A stretch of 53,512 nt of DNA from Haematobacter genomosp. 1 (GTDB lineage Bacteria; Pseudomonadota; Alphaproteobacteria; Rhodobacterales; Rhodobacteraceae), in the NCBI RefSeq assembly GCF_002196855.1, contig NZ_NIPW01000030.1, forward strand, positions 1 to 53,512, in the 5' to 3' direction. Of the stretch, positions 21,038-29,109 are shown piece after piece; positions within the stretch are counted from its first letter, which is position 1; each line of letters begins with the position of its first letter. The notes beneath the pieces are model-generated. The model was not told where the DNA came from. It worked only from the letters and a program-made list of their open reading frames with translations, and made no database searches. The position numbers and the translations under genes were made by a program.

Positions 21038-21790
21038 ATGGCTGAAGCCAAAGGCGCGGAATTCGATGGCAAGGTCGCCATAGTGACCGGGGGCGCCTCC
21101 GGTATCGGTGCGGCGGTGGTGCGTGAACTGGCTGCGGGCGGTGCGAAGGTCGTTGTCGCGGACATGGACGAGGATCGCGCCGCGACGCTCGCGGCCGAGG
21201 TGGGCGGCAAGACCTTCCGCGTCGATGTGACGGATGTGGAGGCCGTTCGCGCCATGGTCGCCTTCGCCGAGGCCGAATTCGGCGCGCTGCATCTGGCGGT
21301 CAACAATGCCGGGATCAGCGGCCAGCACCCTGCGCCGGTCGGTGACTATGACGTTGAGACCTGGCGGCGCGTGATCGACGTGAACCTCAACAGCGTGTTC
21401 TACTGTCTCCGCCATGAGCTGCCGGCGATCGAGCGGGCAGGCGGCGGCGCGATCGTCAACATGGGCTCCATCCTCAGTTCCGTGGGCACGGCGGGAAACC
21501 CGGATTACGTGGCGGCGAAACACGGCGTGATCGGTCTGACCAAGACCGCCGCGCTCGATTATGCGACGCGCGGCATCCGCGTGAACGCGGTCGGTCCCGG
21601 CTATATCGAAACACCGCTGCTGGCCCATATGGACACGGCTACGCATGACCACCTCATCTCCCTGCATCCGATGGGGCGCCTTGGCCGTTCGGAGGAGGTG
21701 GCGGCGCTGACCTGCTTCCTGCTCTCGGACCGCGCCTCGTTCGTCACCGGCAGCTACCATCTGGTGGACGGGGGCTATACGGTTCCCTGA
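21038..21790 (+). CDS. SDR-family oxidoreductase
   Basis: Classical short-chain dehydrogenase, 250 aa. Cofactor motif TGGASGIG at residues 17-24, NNAG at 89-92, and catalytic Ser144, Tyr157 and Lys161 (YVAAK). The C-terminal GPGYIETPL and FVTGSYHLVDGGYT are standard. An Asp after the second beta strand (ADMDE) suggests NAD(H) preference. The substrate cannot be read from sequence; neighbours give no pathway context. GGAG lies 7 nt before the ATG. Confidence 0.9.
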   Translation: MAEAKGAEFDGKVAIVTGGASGIGAAVVRELAAGGAKVVVADMDEDRAATLAAEVGGKTFRVDVTDVEAVRAMVAFAEAEFGALHLAVNNAGISGQHPAPVGDYDVETWRRVIDVNLNSVFYCLRHELPAIERAGGGAIVNMGSILSSVGTAGNPDYVAAKHGVIGLTKTAALDYATRGIRVNAVGPGYIETPLLAHMDTATHDHLISLHPMGRLGRSEEVAALTCFLLSDRASFVTGSYHLVDGGYTVP

Positions 21791-21929
21791 CGCGCTCTCC
21801 CGGAGGCGGAGGGACTCATGGCCGCTGCCTTTCGGGGCGGCGGCGAAGGGGCACTTTCCCGCTCTCCGAGCTGCGCCTCAGGCCTATGCTTCGCAGATCG
21901 GGACATCGGCCCCGGAACGATCCGAAATG

Positions 21930-22140
21930 TCCTTATTTACTGCCGGATTTCGCCAGATGTGGAACGATTGCGTTCCAGGGCAGGCCCGGAAGCCTTGTCA
22001 GGCAGCCTGTTAGCTCCGTCTTGAACAGAGATCGTTCGCAGCCTGACAAGGTACCGCTGAAAATCCGCTTATGCCGGGGAATTCCGGTGCCGGTTTCCCG
22101 GCTTCGGCAACCTGTCAGTTCAGCGGATAGCCAAGTCCCC
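21930..22140 (+). repeat. Intergenic inverted-end repeats, two diverged copies
   Basis: The first block (about 21943-22014) matches the 43.0 and 36.6 kb copies across GATTTCGCCAGAT and the right end AAGCCTTGTCAGGCAGCC. The second block (about 22038-22132) is bounded by TACCGCTGAAAA and TTCAGCGGATA, inverted relative to each other. This region fills most of the 363-bp gap between the SDR and the next gene; I see no coding sequence in it. Confidence 0.5.
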
Positions 22141-22153
22141 TGACGTCTGCCGT

Positions 22154-22492
22154 TCAACCCTTGTCGAAATAGGGTTCCATCTGGGCAATGACGACGGCGT
22201 TCTCCGCCAGCGCCCGCTCCATCAGCGCGCGCTCCTCGTCCGGCACGTCCTGCCCAGCGGCGAGCCGTTCCTCCAGCGTGCCATAGCCGGAGACGTCGAG
22301 CGGTGCCATCTCTGCCTGACGGAGCACGGCGACCGTCTCGCGCACGGCCTCCGCCTCATCCACACCGCTGGCATAGACGATCAGCCCCGCGCCGGTCGCG
22401 CCGTTCGGCAGGCCGTCGCCCGGACGCCGTCCCACCTCCACCACCAGCATGTAAACCTGCTGCGGGCGCTTCTGCTTTTCCGTATCGGTCAT
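22154..22492 (-). CDS. Conserved-looking hypothetical protein, 112 aa
   Basis: Small acidic soluble protein (MTDTEKQKRPQQVYMLVVEVG...). A beta-alpha-beta pattern is plausible: a VYMLVVEVGRRPGDG strand, then GAGLIVYASGVDEAEAVRETVAVLRQA (strand and helix), then a C-terminal helix with ERALMERALAENAVVIAQ. No signal peptide or membrane segment and no catalytic motif I can name. GAGGG lies a few nt before the ATG. It stands alone between an intergenic repeat and the divergent FAD oxidoreductase. Composition matches its neighbours, so I accept it as a real gene of unknown function. Confidence 0.72.
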   Translation of the reverse strand: MTDTEKQKRPQQVYMLVVEVGRRPGDGLPNGATGAGLIVYASGVDEAEAVRETVAVLRQAEMAPLDVSGYGTLEERLAAGQDVPDEERALMERALAENAVVIAQMEPYFDKG

Positions 22493-22653
22493 CTCTTTCC
22501 CTCACGTTGCACGCGGCGCCGAGATGGCTGCTCCAGCGACATTTCCCGCAATAGGCACAGCGCTGCCCCGGCACAACCATTGCCTTTCCCCCGAAGTGGA
22601 ACCGGGCGCGGGACCGGGCGTTCGGGCGGAGCGGTTCGCACAGGAGAAACACC

Positions 22654-23913
22654 GTGGATGACGGACAGACCGAGCGCTCCCCCTCCACGGGCAGCGATGG
22701 ACCCACCGAACACCGCCCGCTGCATCGCGACCGGCCGTTCTGGGCAGCGACACCGCACCGCAAGGCGCCTGCCGCGCTGGAGCCGCTGAGCCGACACTAT
22801 GACGTGATCGTCATTGGCAGCGGCATCAGCGGAGCGCTCGTGGCGGAATCGCTGGCGGACGGGGTTCGACGCGTGCTGATCCTGGACCGGCGCGACCCGG
22901 TGGAGGGCAGCACGCTCGCCAGCACGGCGATGATCCAGCATGAGATCGACGTGCCGCTGCACGTGCTCGCCCGCAAGATCGGTGCGGAGAAGGCGGCGCG
23001 GGCATGGCGGCGGTCCGCCCGTGCCGTGGAGGACCTGCGTCTCCGCGTGGAGCGGCTGGGCATCGATTGCGCGATGACGGCGAAACAGGCGCTTTACCTT
23101 GCCGGCGACGAATATGGCTCGCGCGCCTTGCAGACGGAGACGCAGACCCGTCATGACGCTGGAATCGCGGCAGAATATCTGAACGTCGCCACGCTTCAGG
23201 ATCGCTTCGGTCTCAGCCGTACAGGCGCCATCGTGTCCGACTTCTCCGCCTCCGCCAATCCGGCGCAGATGACGGCGGGCCTGCTGCGCGCGGCCCTGGC
23301 GCGGGGGGCGGAACTGGTTTCTCCCGTCGAAGTGACGGATGTCGAGGAACGGGGGGAGACCGTGATTCTCGCCACATCGGAGGGACGGTTGCTCACGGCG
23401 GGGCATGTGGTCTTCTGCACGGGCTACGAATTTCTCAAGGTGATGGAAAACCCGGCCCATCGCATCATCTCCACCTGGGCGCTGGCCTCCCGCCCCGACA
23501 TGGCCCGGCCCGATTGGCTGGACGGCTTTCTGGTCTGGGAGGCGTCTGATCCGTATCTCTATTTTCGGACCGCGAGCGGCGGGCGGATCATCGTGGGCGG
23601 CGAGGACGAGGAAAGCGCCACCGCCTTCGCAGACCCCGCGAAGGGTCAGAAAAAGACGCGACGGATCGTGGAGAAGCTCGCCGACCTGACGGGCATCGAC
23701 ATCGGCGAACCGGCATATGCGTGGGCCGCGCCCTTCGGCAACACCACCACCGGGCTACCGATCATCGACCGCGCGCCGGGAGCGGAACGGGTGCATGTGG
23801 TGATGGGCTTCGGTGGCAACGGGATCACTTTCTCCGCCATTGCTGCAGATATCGTGCGGGGCCGGGTCGAGGGGATCGAAGACCCTGACGCCGACCTGTT
23901 CCGCCAACCCTAA
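22654..23913 (+). CDS. FAD-dependent oxidoreductase (DAO/DadA type)
   Basis: 419-aa flavoprotein of the D-amino-acid-oxidase-like fold. The dinucleotide-binding motif VIGSGISGALVAE is at about residues 53-65, followed by LILDRRD with the acidic residue binding the ribose. The C-terminal GFGGNGITFS closes the FAD site. It begins at GTG (22654) after AGGAG. About 48 residues precede the Rossmann fold, a polar extension with no export signal, longer than usual. The substrate (an amine or amino acid) cannot be assigned. A long GC hairpin follows the stop. Confidence 0.85.
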   Translation: MDDGQTERSPSTGSDGPTEHRPLHRDRPFWAATPHRKAPAALEPLSRHYDVIVIGSGISGALVAESLADGVRRVLILDRRDPVEGSTLASTAMIQHEIDVPLHVLARKIGAEKAARAWRRSARAVEDLRLRVERLGIDCAMTAKQALYLAGDEYGSRALQTETQTRHDAGIAAEYLNVATLQDRFGLSRTGAIVSDFSASANPAQMTAGLLRAALARGAELVSPVEVTDVEERGETVILATSEGRLLTAGHVVFCTGYEFLKVMENPAHRIISTWALASRPDMARPDWLDGFLVWEASDPYLYFRTASGGRIIVGGEDEESATAFADPAKGQKKTRRIVEKLADLTGIDIGEPAYAWAAPFGNTTTGLPIIDRAPGAERVHVVMGFGGNGITFSAIAADIVRGRVEGIEDPDADLFRQP

Positions 23914-23917
23914 GCCG

Positions 23918-23958
23918 AGCCGGCCCGCCGGGGGCATCGAGCCCCCACCGGGCCGGCT
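23918..23958 (+). terminator. Long two-part hairpin after FAD oxidoreductase
   Basis: Outer stem AGCCGGCCCG/CGGGCCGGCT (10 bp) and inner stem GGGGGC/GCCCCC with an ATCGA loop, separated by a 2-nt symmetric bulge. It starts 5 nt after the stop codon. Very stable but without a U-tract. Confidence 0.7.
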
Positions 23959-24729
23959 GCCGCGGAAGGGGGAGAGCGGGTGTCCCGGGGCGGGGGCCTG
24001 CTGCGAGCTTTGGGGCGATGGCCTCCATCAGGGCACGAGAACTTCGGTGTATCGACTGCCGGGAAGGCGCCCGCGTTCATCGTCGCACAGAGAGGGTCAA
24101 TGTGTGCATGGACCATGGAATTGCCTGCTTCGCCGAAGCGGGTCCCATCTCCGGCAGTCGCCAACTTCTGCGAAGCGCCGCACTTGCCGTTGCGGCAAGC
24201 CGTCCTCCGCGAGGCCGTGAAGAAAAGCGATTGCTGCTCGAGCGCGTGCTGATGTGAAGCGGGACTTCAGGACTTCAGTGGGTCGGCCAACCTCAACAGG
24301 CTGACGAAGCCTGGATCGGCGACACGCCGCTGAAATCGAAATGGACCTCAACGCCGGAAAATCCCCGAATTCGGGCAGGGACGGGCCCTGTCCCGACACA
24401 CCCCTTTACAACCGCAGCGATCCGAGAACCTTTACCAGCATCGACCAGCATCGACCAGCATCGACCAGCATCGCTCCGGTCAGAGAATGCGCGAGCAGCC
24501 CCCCAGCCGCCGCTCGCTTCCCGCCTCGCCGGCAAGCAATGCCTGCGCAACGTCGCCTGAAGCGGATCGCAGCCCCTGCTTCCTTCCGGTGATCGGAAGG
24601 CAGCATTGCGGATCACCATCTGGAAGAAACCGGCCGGTGAGCCTATGCGACCGCTTGGCCTCCGCCAAGAAACACCGGCGCCGGTACCCCCGCCGTTGAG
24701 ACGGGAGGGTGCCAGCATCTCAAGTCCGA
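23959..24729. other. 771-bp gap without a convincing gene
   Basis: No reading frame here has a good ribosome-binding site, recognisable domain or convincing codon pattern on either strand. Contents: AACAGGCTGACGAAGCCTGG near 24295, resembling the left end of the intergenic repeat family; the duplicated ACTTCAGG/ACTTCAGT at about 24263; and a 10-bp tandem repeat at 24435-24474. It may be a decayed gene or an old repeat cluster. Confidence 0.6.
24435..24474. repeat. Four 10-bp tandem repeats (CCAGCATCGA)
   Basis: Three exact copies and a fourth differing at the last base. Non-coding, about 255 bp downstream of the dapD stop. The unit equals roughly one DNA helical turn, and its length could vary between strains by slippage. 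Confidence 0.85.
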
Positions 24730-25569
24730 TCAGTCGCGCAGCAGCTCGTTGATCGAGGTCTTGGAGCGGGTCTTGGCGTCCACGCGTTTCACGATCACCG
24801 CACAGTAGAGATTGACGCCATTCTTGGAGGGCAGCGAGCCGGAGACCACGACGGAGCCTGCCGGAACCTCGCCATACATCACCTCGCCGGTCTCGCGGTC
24901 CACGATCTTGGTGGATTGCCCGATGAAAACACCCATGCCGAGCACGGAGCCTTCGCGGACGATCACGCCTTCCACCACTTCGGAGCGGGCGCCGATGAAG
25001 CAGTTGTCCTCGATGATCGTGGGGCCAGCCTGCATCGGCTCCAGAACGCCGCCGATGCCGACGCCGCCGGAGAGATGCACGTTCTTGCCGATCTGGGCGC
25101 AGGAGCCGACGGTGGCCCAGGTATCCACCATCGTGCCCGAATCGACATAGGCGCCCAGGTTGACGAAGGAGGGCATCAGCACCACGCCCGGCGCGATATA
25201 GGCGGAGCGGCGCACGATGCAGTTCGGCACCGCGCGGAAGCCTGCGGCCTTCCACTCGCCGTCCTGCCAGCCGTTGAACTTGGAATCCACCTTGTCCCAC
25301 CAGCCGCCACCCTGCGGCCCGCCGGACTGCATTTCCATGTCGCGCAGGCGGAAGCCGAGCAGAACGGCCTTCTTCGCCCATTGGTTCACGTGCCATTTGC
25401 CGTCGGACTGCCGCTCCGCCACGCGCAGGCGTCCCTTGTCCAGCGCCTCCAGCGTCGCTTCGATCGCGTCGCGCTGTTCGCCCGTCGTGGCGGGGGTGAT
25501 GCCGTCGCGCGCCTCCCAGGCAGCTTCGATGGCGGTTTCAAGCGCGGCGTTCGACGCGGCATTCGACAT
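24730..25569 (-). CDS. dapD: Tetrahydrodipicolinate N-succinyltransferase DapD
   Basis: Lysine/diaminopimelate pathway: transfers succinyl from succinyl-CoA to tetrahydrodipicolinate, supplying lysine and peptidoglycan precursor. 279 aa, normal length. N-terminal helical domain, then left-handed beta-helix hexapeptide repeats ([40 protein letters not shown]), then the C-terminal [23 protein letters not shown] precedes the ATG at 25569. It is divergent from the LOG gene across 87 bp. Confidence 0.96.
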   Translation of the reverse strand: MSNAASNAALETAIEAAWEARDGITPATTGEQRDAIEATLEALDKGRLRVAERQSDGKWHVNQWAKKAVLLGFRLRDMEMQSGGPQGGGWWDKVDSKFNGWQDGEWKAAGFRAVPNCIVRRSAYIAPGVVLMPSFVNLGAYVDSGTMVDTWATVGSCAQIGKNVHLSGGVGIGGVLEPMQAGPTIIEDNCFIGARSEVVEGVIVREGSVLGMGVFIGQSTKIVDRETGEVMYGEVPAGSVVVSGSLPSKNGVNLYCAVIVKRVDAKTRSKTSINELLRD

Positions 25570-25656
25570 GGGGATGCTCCGATTTCTATGGCTCGACCGG
25601 GGCCAAGCCTATAGACCGCGCACGGCAGTCACGCAACGCAGCCGAAAGGACGGGCC

Positions 25657-26490
25657 ATGACCGAAGATGCGGACACCCCCCGCGGAGCGAGCGCAACCGA
25701 CCGTCAGCACCCGTTCCGGGACAGCCGTCAGGATGCCCGCGTGGTGAAGGAGACACCCGACACCCCGCAGACGCGCGCACCCGCCTACCGGCTGGCCTTC
25801 ACCGATACGGATTTTCTCGTGCGGGAGGAGTTGCGGCCGGTGCGGCTGCAGCTTGAACTCCTGAAGCCCGAGATGATCCTGGCGGAGCGCGGCATCCGCT
25901 CAACCGTCGTGCTGATGGGCAGCGCGAGAATCCCCCGGGAGGGCGAGGCGGGTCCGGCGGCGGCGCTGTCCGGCTGGTATGAGGTCGCGCGCGATCTGGC
26001 CCAGCGGATCACCGAGGAAAGCCTCAAGACCTACGGCCGTGACTCGGTGGTCATGACGGGAGGCGGGCCGGGCATCATGGAGGCCGGCAACGAAGGGGCA
26101 GCAGCGGCGGGCGGCCAGTCCATCGGCCTTAACATCGTTCTGCCGCATGAGCAGGCGCCGAACCCGTTCGTCACGCCGGATCTGTGCTTCAACTTCCACT
26201 ACTTTGCGATCCGCAAGATGCATTTCCTGATGCGGGCGCGGGCGGTCTGTGTCTTTCCCGGCGGCTTCGGCACGCTGGACGAACTCATGGAATGCCTGAC
26301 GCTGATCCAGACCGGGCGGATGCAGCGCATTCCGATCCTGCTGTTCGGGCGGGAGTTCTGGGATGGCGTCATCAACTGGCAAGCGCTGGTGGAGGCGGGC
26401 ACGATCACGGAAAGTGACCTGTCGATCTTCAACTATGTCGAGACGGCAGAGGACGCGATGGCGCTCCTGCATCAGCGACAGGTCTTCTGA
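25657..26490 (+). CDS. LOG-family protein (cytokinin-riboside phosphoribohydrolase-like)
   Basis: 277-aa Rossmann-like protein with both LOG signatures: GGGPGIMEAGNEGA (about residues 143-156) and PGGFGTLDE (about 202-210). LOG proteins hydrolyse nucleoside 5'-monophosphates to base and ribose-5-phosphate; in plants and some bacteria this releases cytokinins. It has an N-terminal extension of about 70 residues over minimal LOG proteins. It may act in purine nucleotide turnover rather than signalling. Its TGA abuts the ku stop with no spacer (convergent), and I see no terminator between them. Confidence 0.86.
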   Translation: MTEDADTPRGASATDRQHPFRDSRQDARVVKETPDTPQTRAPAYRLAFTDTDFLVREELRPVRLQLELLKPEMILAERGIRSTVVLMGSARIPREGEAGPAAALSGWYEVARDLAQRITEESLKTYGRDSVVMTGGGPGIMEAGNEGAAAAGGQSIGLNIVLPHEQAPNPFVTPDLCFNFHYFAIRKMHFLMRARAVCVFPGGFGTLDELMECLTLIQTGRMQRIPILLFGREFWDGVINWQALVEAGTITESDLSIFNYVETAEDAMALLHQRQVF

Positions 26491-27291
26491 TCAGCGCTTT
26501 TTCCCACCAGAGAGGGACCGTTTCAGCGCGTCCATGATGTCGATGACCTTGCCCTCCTCCTCCTGCCGGGCGGGGGGAGAGGCAGGTTTCCGGGCCTTGC
26601 GCGCCGGCTTGCGCCTGGCTTCAATCATTTCCAACAAACGCGCCTGAACGGGGTCATGAACGATCTCCGGCGTCCAATCGGTCTTCCGCGCGTCGATGAG
26701 CTTGGTGATCATCTTCAGAAGATCCGTGTCGGGGGCCTCCGGTTTCTGTTCAAAGTAATCGCCGGGATCGCGCACCTCATCCCCGTAGCGGAGCGTCCAC
26801 AGCATGATCCCCTTGCCTTTCGGCACCAGAAGGACCGGCCGTTCCCGGCGGTAGAGCACCAGCCGCGACAGCCCGAAGGTGCCCGTCGCCTCCATCGCGG
26901 CGCGGATCACGGCATAGGCTTCCTCCGCCACCTTGTCGTCCGGCAGCAGGTAGTGAGGGGTGTCCAGCCAGACCCATCCCACGCTGTCCGACGGCACGAA
27001 CCGGTCGATGGAAATGGTGCGCGTGCTCTCCAGGGCAAGGGATTCGATTTCGGCATCCTCCAGCAGGACATACTCATCCTCGCCTTTCGGATAGCCCTTC
27101 ATCTGGTCCTTCTCGGGGACTTCTTTTCCTGTCTTGTCATCGACATAGCGACTGAGCGTGGGGTTTCCCGTCTTCGCGTTCACGGTGGTGAACCGCAGCT
27201 TGTCAGCTTCGCTGGTCGCGGGAGTCATCGCGACAGGGCAGGTCACCAGAGAGAGTTTGAGATAGCCTTTCCAAAAGGGGCGGGGCGCCAT
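26491..27291 (-). CDS. ku: Ku-type DNA end-binding protein (NHEJ)
   Basis: Bacterial Ku homodimer threads onto DNA ends and recruits LigD for non-homologous end joining. 266 aa. The N-terminus RPFWKGYLKLSLVTCPV, the core (EYVLLEDAEIESL, STRTISIDRFV) and GLSRLVLYRRERPVLL are characteristic. A Lys/Arg-rich C-terminal tail (about residues 228-266) may bind DNA or LigD. No ligD is found in this window, though it may be elsewhere. Convergent and abutting with the LOG gene. Confidence 0.95.
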   Translation of the reverse strand: MAPRPFWKGYLKLSLVTCPVAMTPATSEADKLRFTTVNAKTGNPTLSRYVDDKTGKEVPEKDQMKGYPKGEDEYVLLEDAEIESLALESTRTISIDRFVPSDSVGWVWLDTPHYLLPDDKVAEEAYAVIRAAMEATGTFGLSRLVLYRRERPVLLVPKGKGIMLWTLRYGDEVRDPGDYFEQKPEAPDTDLLKMITKLIDARKTDWTPEIVHDPVQARLLEMIEARRKPARKARKPASPPARQEEEGKVIDIMDALKRSLSGGKKR

Positions 27292-27606
27292 CCGTTACCT
27301 CTCATTTTCTGAGATCAACTGCATGTAACGCCACGGAATTGCGCAGGTTCCCGCCTGAACGCAAGTTATGTGTTGCTTCGCGATCAAATTTGCGCGACAT
27401 CCCCCGCGTGGCTTAAACACACTTTCTCATCGAAAACTTCGCACTCATGTTTTTCGAGCCTGCTTTTTAATCGAACTTCGCTGAGTTTGGTGAGAATATC
27501 TTACCTTTTTCTTTTTAAGCAGCTGTTCTTGCAGAAATTAGTATTGATTTTATATTCAACTTTGAGAAGGATGAGTTTCATCGAAAACAACTTGGCGGAG
27601 AGCGAA
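27292..27606. other. AT-rich intergenic leader
   Basis: About 300 bp clearly richer in A+T than the rest of the window, with runs such as CTTTTTAATCG and CCTTTTTCTTTTTAAG. No gene. It contains the promoter candidate for the GntR gene. Low GC in such a genome suggests a regulatory region bound by nucleoid proteins, or imported DNA. Confidence 0.6.
27529..27556 (+). promoter_or_regulatory. Candidate promoter and palindrome before GntR gene
   Basis: TTGCAG (27529-27534) and TATATT (27551-27556) are spaced 16 nt. Overlapping the -10 is TTGATTTTATATTCAA (27544-27559), an imperfect palindrome that could be an operator for autoregulation. Confidence 0.45.
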
Positions 27607-28380
27607 ATGGCGAAGACAACGAGACGTGCCGCGAGCAAGGCAGAGGCACTTGCGGACACGCTCCGGCTCGCCATCGCATCTGGCGAGTTTCCCGCCAACT
27701 CTCTCCTTCCCGGTGAAGTCGAGTTGATGGAGCAACACAATATCTCGCGTCCCACCTACCGGGAGGCTATCCGGGTGCTGGAGGCGGAGGGGTTGCTGAC
27801 GGTGGAGCGCGGGCCGCGGGGGGGCACGCGCGTTCTCCGGCCGACGATCGAGCCGATTGCCCGTCAGATCGGCTTTTACTTCCAGATGCAGCGCATGACT
27901 CTGGGAGAGGTGATGGATTATCGCCTGCAGACGGAGCCTGCCGCCGTTCACCACATCGTCAGGGCGCGCAACTTTGACGCCATAGAGGCGCTGCGGGCCT
28001 GCATGGTCGAACAGCGGGCGGCGATATCAAGAAACGATCCTGCCGAAGTCGCGATTGCCTACAATGAGCTGGACGACGAGTTTCGCCGGACCCTCGTGAA
28101 ACATTCCGGCAACGGCATCACGGAGGTGTTCGGCGAGATTCTGGATGAGGTCATGACGCGTCATCTGGAAAACCGGGCGCATGCCACCCGTTCTGCCGAG
28201 GAGGACCTCGCCGGACGCTATGAGGCAGGTGTCGGTACCAAGATGAAGCTCATCCGGCGTGCCGAAGCGGGCGATGCGGAGGAGGCTGCGAATGTCTGGC
28301 GTCTCTATCTCAACGCCTATCGCGAACGCATCGAGGAAATGGGCCGCGATCGCATCAACCTGATGCCGATCGCCTGCTGA
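27607..28380 (+). CDS. GntR-family (FadR-type) transcriptional regulator
   Basis: 257 aa from the ATG at 27607, which has GGAG 6 nt upstream; an ATG at 27571 is a weaker alternative. N-terminal winged helix-turn-helix at about residues 12-75 (LLPGEVELMEQHNISRPTYR, then LLTVERGPRGGTRV). The C-terminal domain is all-helical, FCD-like, with His and Asp residues that could bind a metal and an organic acid. Its targets are unknown: no catabolic operon adjoins, and DUF2478 follows on the opposite strand 12 bp away. Confidence 0.87.
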   Translation: MAKTTRRAASKAEALADTLRLAIASGEFPANSLLPGEVELMEQHNISRPTYREAIRVLEAEGLLTVERGPRGGTRVLRPTIEPIARQIGFYFQMQRMTLGEVMDYRLQTEPAAVHHIVRARNFDAIEALRACMVEQRAAISRNDPAEVAIAYNELDDEFRRTLVKHSGNGITEVFGEILDEVMTRHLENRAHATRSAEEDLAGRYEAGVGTKMKLIRRAEAGDAEEAANVWRLYLNAYRERIEEMGRDRINLMPIAC

Positions 28381-28392
28381 TCGAATAGCCGG

Positions 28393-28869
28393 TCAGCTCC
28401 TTCCTGCAAGCGGCGCGGCCCAGGCGGAAACCGCTTCTTTGGAGCAGGGAAGCGTTTCGCCCATCTCCCCCGCATAAGCCTGCCAGAGTGCCAGCCGGGT
28501 ATCTGCCACGGCGAGCAGAACCGGTATTCCGGCCTCTACCGCGGTTTCCAGCAGCGGGCGGAAACCGAATCCGGCGGCCTCGCTGTCACCGAAACGATTG
28601 AGCACCAGGAGAGACGGCGGAGGGGTCAGCCGCGCTTCCAGCCCGGCCGCTGCCTGATCGAGCGCCGCGGGGTCTAGCCTGCATCCGCCGCCAGCAGGGC
28701 CGCCCAGAGGCACCAGCACGCCGTCCGCCACATCCAGCAGCGCCAACCCGCCGTCCCCGCGCCTTGCCTGCACATAGCCGCGCACCCCTGCAAGGCCGCG
28801 CACGGCGGAGAGAATGGCGTCGTCCGGCGACTGTCCGGCGTGATATACGACGGTTGCAAGGCGTGTCAT
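28393..28869 (-). CDS. DUF2478 family protein
   Basis: 158-aa protein matching the DUF2478 pattern as I remember it: an N-terminal strand with YHAGQSPDD, then LLVLNRFGDSEAAGFGFRPLLETAVEAGIPVLLAV. The fold is probably a P-loop-NTPase relative lacking a classic Walker A. The family often accompanies molybdate or metal uptake genes, but none are adjacent. It has a perfect AAGGAGG Shine-Dalgarno 9 nt before the ATG at 28869, so it is well translated. Upstream lies an array of 13-bp repeats. Function unknown. Confidence 0.78.
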   Translation of the reverse strand: MTRLATVVYHAGQSPDDAILSAVRGLAGVRGYVQARRGDGGLALLDVADGVLVPLGGPAGGGCRLDPAALDQAAAGLEARLTPPPSLLVLNRFGDSEAAGFGFRPLLETAVEAGIPVLLAVADTRLALWQAYAGEMGETLPCSKEAVSAWAAPLAGRS

Positions 28870-28920
28870 GAGTTATTCCCTCCTTCACCGGCCAATCGCG
28901 CGGTCGGTAGCCTAGGCCAA

Positions 28921-28972
28921 TCGTACGGAACAGTCGTACGGACAAGTCGCACGTGCCAGTCGTCAGGTCCAT
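28921..28972. repeat. Four 13-bp imperfect tandem repeats in divergent promoter region
   Basis: TCGTACGGAACAG, TCGTACGGACAAG, TCGCACGTGCCAG and TCGTCAGGTCCAT follow one another exactly. They begin 52 bp upstream of the DUF2478 ATG. The first two contain the palindrome CGTACG. Position and periodicity suggest a regulatory array. Confidence 0.7.
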
Positions 28973-29065
28973 TCTGTAGGCCAGCCACTGGCTAAGCCGC
29001 GAAGCTAGCGTCATCGCACGGTTTTGTCAGGCAAAAGCGCCGTGTTTTGCTTTACTCGCGGTTAT

Positions 29066-29084
29066 GTTGACTGTATCAGTCAAC
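29066..29084 (+). promoter_or_regulatory. Perfect palindrome GTTGACTG-TAT-CAGTCAAC
   Basis: Exact 8-bp arms around a 3-nt centre, 25 nt before the next ATG. It is either an operator (the left arm contains TTGACT, a -35-like hexamer) or a hairpin in the 5' leader. Confidence 0.6.
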
Positions 29085-29109
29085 CATCTTGGAACGGAAC
29101 GCGAGTCTT

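Noticed and set aside
24293-25396. 367-codon minus-strand frame overlapping dapD
   Set aside because: It is an out-of-frame reading of dapD that runs on into the gene-free gap; Arg/Gly-rich with no domain.
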